Assembly (NCBI RefSeq): GCF_016745395.1
Contig: NZ_JAERVJ010000009.1
Coordinates: 1 to 37,917, forward strand
Source of the DNA: Methylocystis sp. Sn-Cys
Lineage (GTDB): Bacteria; Pseudomonadota; Alphaproteobacteria; Rhizobiales; Beijerinckiaceae
Length of the DNA: 37,917 nt
Direction: 5' to 3'
Below are positions 1-6,623 of this stretch, one piece after another; positions within the stretch are counted from its first letter, which is position 1, and every line of letters starts with the position of its first letter. The notes beneath the pieces were generated by a model, which was given only the letters and a program-made list of their open reading frames with translations, was not told where the DNA came from and did not search any database. A program made the translations under genes and the position numbers.

Positions 1-30
1 TTCGTCGGCTCCGCCTCCTCGCAATGACGG
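1..30. repeat. Family A palindromic repeat, right half (cut by window start)
   Basis: The first 30 bases end in CTCGCAATGACGG and match the right-hand half of the complete family A repeats at 6518-6601 and 11804-11885. The left half lies outside the window. It sits 50 bases beyond the stop codon of the HxlR-type gene. Confidence 0.8.
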
Positions 31-80
31 CGGTGAGTCCCTGTGTGTCCAAACGACGCGAGCGTCGGGGATGATGTCCC

Positions 81-425
81 CTACGCTTCCTCTGCTTCTA
101 CGGGAAGCGCATGAATCTCTCCCCAGTTCTTCAACTCGATCAGCAGCGGCGCAAGCGTGCGGCCTTTCTCCGTAAGGCTGTATTCCACGCGCGGCGGCAC
201 TTGCGGGAAAATCTCGCGCGACACCATGCCGTCGCGTTCGAGATCGCGTAGCTGCTGCGTCAGCGTGCGCTGGGTGATCTTGGTCAGGCGCTTTTGGAAA
301 TCGCTGAAGCGCTTCTTGTCGTCGAGCAGGAGGAAGAGGATCGAGCCCTTCCATTTGCCGCCGATGATGTCCATCGCCGCCTCGATGGGGCATTGGTCGT
401 ATTGCGGGTGACGTTGCTTGCGCAT
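81..425 (-). CDS. HxlR-family winged-helix transcriptional regulator
   Basis: This 114-residue protein has the typical length and order of the HxlR family, a single winged-helix DNA-binding domain. The N-terminal CPIEAAMDIIGGKWKGSIL stretch, the central RTLTQQLRDLERDGMVSR recognition-helix and wing region, and the YSLTEKGRTL segment are all family hallmarks. Cys12 is at the position of the N-terminal cysteine that some family members (HypR, QorR) use for redox or electrophile sensing; that role here is inferred. It is transcribed divergently from the MAPEG gene at 545, so that gene is its most likely target. The ATG at 425 has a weak AGGA upstream. Confidence 0.92.
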   Translation of the reverse strand: MRKQRHPQYDQCPIEAAMDIIGGKWKGSILFLLLDDKKRFSDFQKRLTKITQRTLTQQLRDLERDGMVSREIFPQVPPRVEYSLTEKGRTLAPLLIELKNWGEIHALPVEAEEA

Positions 426-430
426 GGTAT

Positions 431-469
431 CCTATTTTGCCCTATGGGCGGCATTCCTGCCTATTGGCA
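431..469. promoter_or_regulatory. Candidate paired operator between HxlR and MAPEG genes
   Basis: Two short inverted repeats lie side by side in the divergent intergenic region: GCCC-TAT-GGGC at 439-449 and TGCC-TATT-GGCA at 458-469. Their centres are about 19-20 bases apart, close to two helical turns. The layout would suit a dimeric winged-helix regulator such as the adjacent HxlR protein. This is inference from symmetry and position only. Confidence 0.4.
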
Positions 470-544
470 ATATTACTGCGTTCTTCACAGCGATCTATAC
501 TGTCGTTAGCGTCGCGGCGCCCTGACGTCTCGAAGGAGAAGACG

Positions 545-958
545 ATGACCGACGCGATGACTCCGGAATTTTACTACGCCATTCTAACGGCCGCTTTTAC
601 TTCCCTGCTCTGGGCGCCGCATGTGGCGCAGCGCCTGCTCGAAATGGGCCTCGTCGGCGGCTTCCGCGATCCGCTGCACGACGCGCCGACACAGGCGCCC
701 TGGGCGCAGCGCTCGATCCGCGCTCACGCCAACGCCGTCGAGAATCTCGCCGTCTTCGGCCTGCTCGCGACCGCCATTCAAATAACCGGCCATACGACAT
801 CCGCCTCGGCGCTGGCGGCGGCGGTCTATTTCGCCGTCCGCATCGCCCATTACCTTATCTACGTCATCGGCCTGCCTTGGGCGCGCGCGCCGATGTTTCT
901 GATCGGCTGGGCCTGCCAATGGGTTCTCATCGCCGCCCTCTTCGGCTGGGTCAAATGA
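545..958 (+). CDS. MAPEG family membrane protein
   Basis: The 137-residue product is hydrophobic with about four membrane segments. It carries the MAPEG signature around RAHANAVENLAVFG, where the Arg, Asn and Glu are characteristic of this membrane-associated eicosanoid/glutathione metabolism superfamily. Bacterial members of this short type are mostly uncharacterised inner-membrane proteins, and some bind glutathione. The start at 545 is chosen because AAGGAG at 533-538 lies six bases upstream. A longer in-frame reading back to 437 has no ribosome-binding site. It is divergent from the HxlR regulator, which suggests stress-responsive control. Substrate unknown. Confidence 0.85.
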   Translation: MTDAMTPEFYYAILTAAFTSLLWAPHVAQRLLEMGLVGGFRDPLHDAPTQAPWAQRSIRAHANAVENLAVFGLLATAIQITGHTTSASALAAAVYFAVRIAHYLIYVIGLPWARAPMFLIGWACQWVLIAALFGWVK

Positions 959-978
959 GTGCGGTCGGGCCGTCGCGG

Positions 979-1109
979 CTCTGGATTCCCGGTTGCGCTT
1001 CGCGCCCCGGGAATGACAGCCCCCAGAGCATCCATCAACAGATCAAGCAGAGCGACGCTGACTCAGCCTGTCATCCCCGACAGGCCGAAGGCCTGATCGG
1101 GGATCCAGA
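979..1109. repeat. Family C palindromes, inverted pair
   Basis: Two hairpin units face each other. The first (979-1019) reads CTCTGGATTCCCGG...CCGGGAATGACAG. The second (1070-1109) reads GTCATCCCCGA, an inner stem CAGGCC-GAA-GGCCTG, a lone A, then TCGGGGATCCAG. The second is close to an inverted copy of the first, with about 50 unrelated bases between them. The pair fills the space between the convergent MAPEG and LMW phosphatase genes. Confidence 0.75.
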
Positions 1110-1150
1110 GCAACGCCGACAATCGTTGCAGCGGGAACAACAACCAAACC

Positions 1151-1588
1151 CTAAGCCCCCGTCGGCCCCCGCCCGAGCAGCGTCTTAATCCGCGCCGTCA
1201 GCCGGTCGCGCACGTCGCGGTAGGCCGACAGAATCGCCTCCCGCGACCCCTGCGCCGCCGTGGCGTCCGGCGTCGGCCAATAGACGACGTCGACCGCCAT
1301 GGCGCGGGTGAACTCCAGCGCCCGGTGATGCGCCTCGGGAGAAAGCGTGACGATGAGGTCGAAGTTCGAGTCTTCCAGATCCTCGAAAGTATGCGGCTTG
1401 TGACGGCTCATGTCGACGCCGATCTCCTCCATCGCCGCCACGGCGAAGGGATCGGGCTCGCCGCGCTTGATCCCGGCGGAGGCGAAATAGATCTCGCGGC
1501 CGAAATAATGCCGCGCGATTGCTTCCGCCATGGGCGAGCGAACCGTATTCAGCGTGCAGGCGAAGAGGACGGATTGCGGGCGCGCCAT
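1151..1588 (-). CDS. Low-molecular-weight phosphatase / arsenate reductase-like protein
   Basis: This 145-residue protein belongs to the LMW protein-tyrosine-phosphatase fold. The P-loop is CTLNTVRS, with nucleophile Cys11 and phosphate-binding Arg17 (C-x5-R), followed by PMAEAIARHYF. The expected general-acid aspartate may be the one in the WPTPDAT segment. Relatives are annotated as tyrosine phosphatases or arsenate reductases, and sequence alone does not separate these; no ars genes are nearby. It lies 63 bases downstream of the UPF0262 gene on the same strand, continuing the hisD-UPF0262-phosphatase order conserved in Hyphomicrobiales. In that order infA often follows, but here a convergent MAPEG gene does. 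Confidence 0.88.
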   Translation of the reverse strand: MARPQSVLFACTLNTVRSPMAEAIARHYFGREIYFASAGIKRGEPDPFAVAAMEEIGVDMSRHKPHTFEDLEDSNFDLIVTLSPEAHHRALEFTRAMAVDVVYWPTPDATAAQGSREAILSAYRDVRDRLTARIKTLLGRGPTGA

Positions 1589-1651
1589 GTCGCTACCCGA
1601 TTTTCATCGCCGAACCGGCCTGTGCTTCGGCGGAAAATGCTGCCATCCGCC

Positions 1652-2131
1652 TCAGCCCTTCCAGTGCAGGGCCGTAATCAGCGTGAAGAGGCGGCGCGAC
1701 GTGTCGGCGTCGGTTTCGATTTTTCCCTTCAAACGCTCGGCAAGCAGTTGCGCGCCTTCGTTGTGCAGGCCGCGCCGGCCCATGTCGATCGCTTCGATCC
1801 GGCTCGGCGTCGCCGTGCGAATGGCGGCGTAATAGCTTTCACAAATGAAGAAATAATCTTTGAGGATGCGCCGGAAGGGCGTCAGCGACAGAATATGCGT
1901 GACCACGACGTTACCGTTTTGGTCCCGAATATCGAAGACGAGCTTGGCGTCCATCAAGGAGATATTGAGCGCATAGGGCCCGCCGGCATAGCCGACGAGC
2001 GCGAAGCTGTTGTCCTCGATCAGATCGTAAACCGCGATGGCGCGCTCATGCTCCTGATCGGCGGAGCCGCGCCCGATCGAATTCTCATCGAGCGTGACTG
2101 AGATCAGCCGGTTCTGCGCGCTCGCGTCCAC
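1652..2131 (-). CDS. UPF0262 family protein
   Basis: The 159-residue product matches the UPF0262 family of alphaproteobacterial proteins in length and sequence. Recognisable blocks are [14 protein letters not shown] near the N-terminus, the [16 protein letters not shown] segment, [16 protein letters not shown] in the middle and [16 protein letters not shown] before the C-terminus. No catalytic function is established for the family and no signal peptide or membrane segment is visible. Its start lies four bases after the hisD stop codon, so the two are almost certainly co-transcribed. Confidence 0.9.
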   Translation of the reverse strand: MDASAQNRLISVTLDENSIGRGSADQEHERAIAVYDLIEDNSFALVGYAGGPYALNISLMDAKLVFDIRDQNGNVVVTHILSLTPFRRILKDYFFICESYYAAIRTATPSRIEAIDMGRRGLHNEGAQLLAERLKGKIETDADTSRRLFTLITALHWKG

Positions 2132-2135
2132 CCGT

Positions 2136-3437
2136 TTAAGCCCCTAGAGAATTCAAACGGATCGAGACCGAACGGGCATGGGCCGTGAGCCCTTCGGCGT
2201 CGCCCAGCGTCACCGCCGCGCCGCCGATGGCGCGCAGCGACTCGGCGTCGCATTTCAGGATCGAGGTGCGCTTCACGAAATCGAGCACGCTGAGGCCCGA
2301 CGAGAATCGCGCCGAGCGCGCCGTCGGCAGAACGTGATTGCTGCCGCCGACATAATCGCCCACGGCCTCCGGCGTATAGGCGCCGATAAAAATGGCGCCG
2401 GCGTTGGAGACGCGCGCGGCGAGTTCCTCGGCGTCCTCGGAGATGATCTCCAGATGCTCCGCGGCGATGCGGTCGGCGAGCGGCAGCGAATCGGAGAGCT
2501 TCTTCACCAGAATCACCGCGCCATAGTCGCGCCAGGACTTAGCTGCGATCTCGACGCGCGACAGCGTCGAAAGATGGCGCTCGACCGCTGCGACGGTCGC
2601 GTCGGCGATCTCGACGCTGTCGGTGACGAGGATGGATTGGGCGGATTCGTCATGCTCGGCCTGCGCCAGCAGATCGGCGGCGATCCAATCGGGATTGGCG
2701 GTCTTGTCCGCGAGCACAAGCACTTCCGAGGGGCCGGCGATCATATCGATGCCGACCTGGCCGAAGACGCGGCGCTTGGCGGCGGCCACCCAGGCGTTGC
2801 CGGGGCCAACGATCTTGGCGACCGGCGCAATGGTCTTGGTGCCATAGGCGAGCGCCGCGACGGCCTGCGCGCCGCCGACGCGGTAAATTTCATTGATCCC
2901 CGAGCGCTTGGCGGCGGCGAGCACCAGCGGCTCGACATGGCCGCCCGGGGTCGGGACGACCATCACGATGCGTTTCACGCCGGCGACCTTGGCGGGCACG
3001 ACATTCATCAGCACGGACGACGGATAGGCCGCCGTGCCGCCCGGCACATAGAGGCCGACCGAATCGAGCGGCGACCAGCGCCAGCCGAGCTCGACGCCCG
3101 CCGCGTCGCGATAGCGCGTGTCCTCGGGCTTCTGCTTCTCGTGATAGGCGGTGATGCGCTCGAGAGCGAGATCGAGCGCGGCGAGCTGCTCTTTCGAGCA
3201 TTTCCCTTCCGCCGCGGCGACCTCGGCGGCCGAGACGGCGATGCCGGTCTGCGCAAGATCAATGCGGTCGAAACGCTTGGAATAGTCGATCAACGCCTCG
3301 TCGCCGCGGGCGACGACATCCTCGATGATGGCGCGGACAGTGGCGTCGACGTCCTGGGAGGACTCCCGCTTCATGGCGAGCAGCGAGACGAAACGCTGTT
3401 CGAAATCGGGGGCGGCGGCGTCCAGGCGCAGGGTCAT
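2136..3437 (-). CDS. hisD: Histidinol dehydrogenase
   Basis: HisD oxidises L-histidinol to L-histidine in two NAD-dependent steps, the last reaction of histidine biosynthesis, using a bound zinc ion. The 433-residue product has family blocks in order: [17 protein letters not shown], the glycine-rich [36 protein letters not shown] (zinc and substrate region), AEHLEI and [20 protein letters not shown] start at the ATG at 3437 because GGAG lies six bases upstream; the in-frame ATG at 3470 lacks such a site. No other his gene is in the window. The 11 bases covering the GGAG and the start-codon A are repeated in a hairpin about 260 bases upstream (see findings). Confidence 0.97.
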   Translation of the reverse strand: MTLRLDAAAPDFEQRFVSLLAMKRESSQDVDATVRAIIEDVVARGDEALIDYSKRFDRIDLAQTGIAVSAAEVAAAEGKCSKEQLAALDLALERITAYHEKQKPEDTRYRDAAGVELGWRWSPLDSVGLYVPGGTAAYPSSVLMNVVPAKVAGVKRIVMVVPTPGGHVEPLVLAAAKRSGINEIYRVGGAQAVAALAYGTKTIAPVAKIVGPGNAWVAAAKRRVFGQVGIDMIAGPSEVLVLADKTANPDWIAADLLAQAEHDESAQSILVTDSVEIADATVAAVERHLSTLSRVEIAAKSWRDYGAVILVKKLSDSLPLADRIAAEHLEIISEDAEELAARVSNAGAIFIGAYTPEAVGDYVGGSNHVLPTARSARFSSGLSVLDFVKRTSILKCDAESLRAIGGAAVTLGDAEGLTAHARSVSIRLNSLGA

Positions 3438-3648
3438 TTCCATCTCCAACCGGGGGTTTCCGGCTGTCATGACCTTGTGGGGGCGCTTTCGTCAAGTTTG
3501 ATGCGTGTCGGGAGGCGGCGCCAATGGGGAAGCGGCCGGGCTTCAAGCTCTTGAAAACGCCCATTTCCACTTGTGCGACGCGTCGGGCGAGAAGATGTGA
3601 TTGCTGATTGATTTTCCTGCGCGCCGGGGGCATATTCCCCTTCGGGAA

Positions 3649-3674
3649 GGATGGCGGGGCCTCCCCCGCCATCC
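3649..3674. repeat. Perfect 11-bp hairpin in hisD leader
   Basis: GGATGGCGGGG at 3649-3659 is exactly complementary to CCCCGCCATCC at 3664-3674, with a four-base loop. No T-rich tract follows on either strand, so it is not a classical intrinsic terminator, although it would be a very stable RNA structure in a hisD leader transcript. Confidence 0.7.
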
Positions 3675-3690
3675 CCCCTCCGGGTTAGCA

Positions 3691-3719
3691 GGAGATGGAA
3701 ACTGCTATTTTCCATCTCC
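3691..3719 (-). promoter_or_regulatory. Hairpin whose arms match and mask the hisD ribosome-binding site
   Basis: On the minus strand the first arm is GGAGATGGAAA (3719-3709), the loop is seven bases, and the second arm is TTTCCATCTCC (3701-3691). The same 11 bases as the first arm occur again at 3447-3437, covering the GGAG of hisD and the first base of its ATG. The second arm could therefore pair either with the first arm or with the hisD translation start. The pairing is seen directly; a regulatory role is inferred. Confidence 0.5.
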
Positions 3720-3957
3720 GCCACCGGAGTTCGATTTTGAGCGTTATGCTCATCTTCGGACTCCAGTCGTCGCGCGGAATTGCACGACCCGATGTTTATA
3801 CTTCAAAAGGTCGAGCACGAGCCAGTACATTGCAGCTCGATAGGGTTGAGCGCGTCTTGGCTGCCCTGAGAGCGCCTGCGCGCCGCCACAGCAATTGGCG
3901 TGAGCGCACGACAACGCCTGAATATCTCAACGGAAACGCCTGAAGAGCGCCGCGCCC

Positions 3958-4431
3958 TCAACGGGACGAGGCCGCCGCCGCCTCCTGATGCATCGGCCGC
4001 GCCGCCGTTTTCCACCGCGGTCCAATGTCGCAAAGCTGCGCCTCGACGCACTCCACGTCGAGGCAAATCACCGCGCCTCCGGCGAAAGTCAGGCGGATGG
4101 TTCCTCCCGGCGGCTCGGGGCCGGGCTCGAAAGTGACGGCCAGGAGATCGAGGATCGCATCCGGCTGGTCGCGCGAAACATGCTGGCAGCGCACCCGCTC
4201 GACGCCCTCGAAATGCAAGCCCGAGCGACAGCGCTCGAGCCGCCCCTCCATCTCCGCCGACCAATCGAAGCGCGAGCCGACGAGCGCGAAGCGGCGCTTG
4301 GCGGGGAGGTAGACAATGTCGCCGACGCGCACCAGCGCGTCCTGCAGATGCGCCGAAAGAAGCGCCAGATCTTCGCTGTCCAACGCATGCAGCCGCAGCG
4401 CGGGCGCATTCTCGAGCAGATTCACGGCCAT
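3958..4431 (-). CDS. DUF2948 family protein
   Basis: The 157-residue product matches DUF2948, a family of short alphaproteobacterial proteins of unknown function usually encoded next to hisD. Typical blocks are RLHALDSEDLALLSAHLQDA near the N-terminus, DIVYLPAKRRFALVGSRFDW, and the C-terminal TIRLTFAGGAVICLDVECVE strand pair followed by DIGPRW. It has no signal peptide or membrane segment. The ATG at 4431 is well supported, with GGGAGG six bases upstream. A longer open frame extends to 4926 but overlaps the divergent glycosyltransferase gene and is not credible. The last ~15 residues are alanine-rich and probably disordered. Confidence 0.88.
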   Translation of the reverse strand: MAVNLLENAPALRLHALDSEDLALLSAHLQDALVRVGDIVYLPAKRRFALVGSRFDWSAEMEGRLERCRSGLHFEGVERVRCQHVSRDQPDAILDLLAVTFEPGPEPPGGTIRLTFAGGAVICLDVECVEAQLCDIGPRWKTAARPMHQEAAAASSR

Positions 4432-4626
4432 GCAATTCCTCCCTCGCCGGGATATGGCGAGACAGGCGAAGACGCGCAAGCCCAAGCGAACGTCGTAAAA
4501 GTCCTTATCGAGCTGGCGCAAATCGGAGGGAACCCCACGGCCGCCGCAGCCCGGCCCCAGTGGCGGGTTGTTTACGAGTTTGCGCCATGATCGACGCCAC
4601 GAAATTTGGCTCGAAGGAACAAGACG

Positions 4627-6123
4627 ATGGGCGAGGCAACGGCGCATTCCTTGGCCGGATTGGCAAACGGGCGGCGCGAACTCTCCTGCGGACGGGCTCC
4701 GGTCGTCCCTCCCGATCAGCTTATCAGACAACCTGCTGTAATTGCGGGCGTTATACTCTTTGATCTGTTCAGCGTCGCGGCGATCGGCGCTCTGACCCAT
4801 TTCGCTGTCTTCGACGGCGATCCCTATGGCTCCAGCGCGCTTCTTCTGGCGCTGGCCGGGGTGGCCATTGGCGCCGCGGCCATTTTGAAGATGCGGTGGG
4901 CCTATACGGTCGCATCCCTTTCCCATGGATTGGCGCAGGTCGCGAATGTGGGATTGGCGCTCTCACTCGCGCTCGGCGGACTGATCGTCGCCGAGGCGCT
5001 GTTCGGAACGCATCTCGAGCAAATGCGTCGCTGGGTTCCCTATTGGCTCGCCTTTGGTTGGGCCGCCGGTTCTGCGGCGCGTCTTTTCACGGCGCGCGCC
5101 CTCGGGCGCTGGTCGCGAGAGGGGCGTCTGGCGCGCCGCGCCGTGATCGTCGGCGGCGGAGACGCCGCCGCGGAGCTCATCGATCGGCTCGATCGCTCTG
5201 GAGGAACAGCCATCCAGATTCTCGGCCTTTTCGACGATCGCGATAAAATGCGCTCGCCCGAAACCGTGGGCCGCTATCGCAAGCTCGGCCGCTTCGACGA
5301 CCTCGAGGCCTTCTGCCGCGAGCAGCGCGTCGATCTTCTCATCATCGCTTTGCCCCCGACCGCCGAGGAGCGCATCCTCTACATCCTCAAGAAATTGTGG
5401 GTTCTGCCGATCGACGTGCGCATCGCAGCGTTCAACAGCAAGCTGAAATTGCGCTCGCGCGCCTATAATTACATCGGCGACACGCCTTTCCTGCCCGTCT
5501 TCGACAAGCCGATGTCGGATTCGAGCGTCGCTCTCAAGGCGATCGAGGACCGCGTGCTCGCGGCCATTGGCATTATCCTGCTCGCGCCGCTGCTCGCGCT
5601 CATCGCCCTCGCCGTGAAGCTCGATTCGCGCGGGCCGGTGTTTTTCAAGCAAACGCGCCACGGCTTCAACAATGAGCCGATCGGCGTGCTCAAATTCAGA
5701 TCGATGTACGTCGATAAATGCGACGTCTCGGGCCAGAAGCAGGTCACGCGCGGCGATCCGCGCGTCACCCGCGTGGGCGCGATCCTGCGCCGCACCTCGC
5801 TCGACGAGCTGCCGCAGCTTTTCAACGTGCTGAGGGGCGAGCTTTCGCTCGTCGGCCCGCGGCCGCATGTCATGCAGGCGAAGGTTGGCGAGCACATCTA
5901 CGACGAAGTCGTCGACGGTTATTTCGCCCGCCACAAGGTGAAGCCCGGCATCACGGGCTGGGCGCAGGTCAATGGCTGGCGCGGCGAAACCGACACGGTC
6001 GAAAAGATCGAGCAGCGCGTCGCGCATGATCTCTATTACATCGAAAACTGGTCCATGCTGCTCGATCTGCGCATCCTCGCGTCGACGCCTTGGGCCCTGA
6101 TCACGACCAAGAACGCCTATTGA
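4627..6123 (+). CDS. Undecaprenyl-phosphate sugar-1-phosphate transferase (WbaP/ExoY type, exopolysaccharide initiation)
   Basis: This 498-residue enzyme belongs to the polyprenyl glycosylphosphotransferase family, which loads the first sugar phosphate onto undecaprenyl phosphate at the inner membrane. The N-terminal third has four to five membrane segments. A Rossmann-like domain begins at RRAVIVGGGDAAAELIDRL. After another membrane stretch (VLAAIGIILLAPLLALIAL) comes the catalytic domain with KFRSMY, the DELPQLFNVLRGELSLVGPRP region (Asp393-Glu394) and KPGITGWAQVNG. The length and end (ALITTKNAY) fit the undecaprenyl-phosphate glucose phosphotransferase subgroup. The ATG at 4627 has AAGGA eight bases upstream; a TTG at 4606 is less likely. 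No other polysaccharide genes are nearby, so it may act with loci elsewhere. Confidence 0.93.
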   Translation: MGEATAHSLAGLANGRRELSCGRAPVVPPDQLIRQPAVIAGVILFDLFSVAAIGALTHFAVFDGDPYGSSALLLALAGVAIGAAAILKMRWAYTVASLSHGLAQVANVGLALSLALGGLIVAEALFGTHLEQMRRWVPYWLAFGWAAGSAARLFTARALGRWSREGRLARRAVIVGGGDAAAELIDRLDRSGGTAIQILGLFDDRDKMRSPETVGRYRKLGRFDDLEAFCREQRVDLLIIALPPTAEERILYILKKLWVLPIDVRIAAFNSKLKLRSRAYNYIGDTPFLPVFDKPMSDSSVALKAIEDRVLAAIGIILLAPLLALIALAVKLDSRGPVFFKQTRHGFNNEPIGVLKFRSMYVDKCDVSGQKQVTRGDPRVTRVGAILRRTSLDELPQLFNVLRGELSLVGPRPHVMQAKVGEHIYDEVVDGYFARHKVKPGITGWAQVNGWRGETDTVEKIEQRVAHDLYYIENWSMLLDLRILASTPWALITTKNAY

Positions 6124-6221
6124 TCGCTCGAGGGCCGAGCGCCCCCGCAGCGCGCTTTCCTGGCCCGTATCGTGCTTCCCGCGCCCCTGATCGGCAAATC
6201 ATGTCGGGAAAGGAACGCAGC

Positions 6222-6476
6222 ATGTCCGAAGCGGCCGATGCGCCCAAAGGTTATTTCATTGATTGGGATGGGAAAATGCGGCCGGTCAGCGAGCCGGGAA
6301 AAGGGCTGCGCTGCGAAGTGGACCTGAACGCCAAATATGTGATGGTTTTCAACAAATATGGCGGGCTTGACCATGAGTCGACCTGGTATCCCGACGAAGC
6401 GGCTGTCACGAAGGCGGGCATCAAAGTGGCCTACGCGGACGTAACGGCGCCGATCCGGATTTCCTCCATCGACTGA
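6222..6476 (+). CDS. Small conserved-looking protein of unknown function
   Basis: The 84-residue product is not recognised. It is soluble, with no signal peptide, and rich in aromatic and charged residues: GYFIDWDGKMRPVSEPGKG, then KYVMVFNKYGGLDHESTWYPD and a C-terminal ADVTAPIRISSID. The balanced composition and an AGGAA seven bases before the ATG at 6222 support a real gene. An in-frame ATG at 6201 is possible but has a poorer site. It follows the glycosyltransferase by about 100 bases on the same strand and could share its transcript. Family A repeat copy 6518-6601 lies just downstream. Confidence 0.6.
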   Translation: MSEAADAPKGYFIDWDGKMRPVSEPGKGLRCEVDLNAKYVMVFNKYGGLDHESTWYPDEAAVTKAGIKVAYADVTAPIRISSID

Positions 6477-6517
6477 TAATATTTCCGCGTGAGGAACTCG
6501 CGTTTGGATTTGTAGCC

Positions 6518-6601
6518 CGTCATTGCGAGCCAAGCGAAGCAATCCAGGGTGGCGACGCGGTCCTGGATTGCTTCGTCGGCTTCGCCTCCTCGCAATGACG
6601 G
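6518..6601. repeat. Family A palindromic repeat, complete
   Basis: The unit starts CGTCATTGCGAG, passes through GAAGCAATCCAGG, a short centre, CCTGGATTGCTTCG, and ends CTCGCAATGACGG. The two halves are inverted copies and each can also fold on itself (ATTGC with GCAAT). It lies between the ends of two convergent genes (6476 and 6624). Confidence 0.88.
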
Positions 6602-6623
6602 CGGTGCTGCGGCCGCCAGCTCT

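Larger units (their letters stand above)
3438..3957 (-). other. Long hisD leader / gap between DUF2948 gene and hisD
   Basis: These 520 bases separate DUF2948 from hisD, two genes that are usually close neighbours in related bacteria. No convincing gene is present: the one open frame covering much of it (3467-3724, minus) has no good ribosome-binding site and a non-protein-like composition. The stretch holds two strong hairpins at 3649-3674 and 3691-3719, described separately. The remainder up to 3957 shows nothing I can identify. Confidence 0.6.

Noticed and set aside
2178-3554. 458-residue open frame on the plus strand opposite hisD
   Set aside because: Antisense shadow of a well-supported hisD gene; composition dominated by Gly, Arg, Asp and His, no recognisable motif.
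3649-3674. Leader hairpin as an intrinsic terminator of the DUF2948 gene
   Set aside because: No T-run follows on the minus strand.
3467-3724. 85-residue frame on the minus strand upstream of hisD as a possible leader peptide gene
   Set aside because: No histidine run as expected for a his attenuator, no spaced ribosome-binding site (GGAG directly abuts the ATG), and Gly/Pro/Arg-rich composition. Kept only as part of the leader description.
3601-3943. Small plus-strand frames between DUF2948 and hisD (80-82 residues)
   Set aside because: No ribosome-binding sites, no recognisable composition or motif, and they run through the hairpins.
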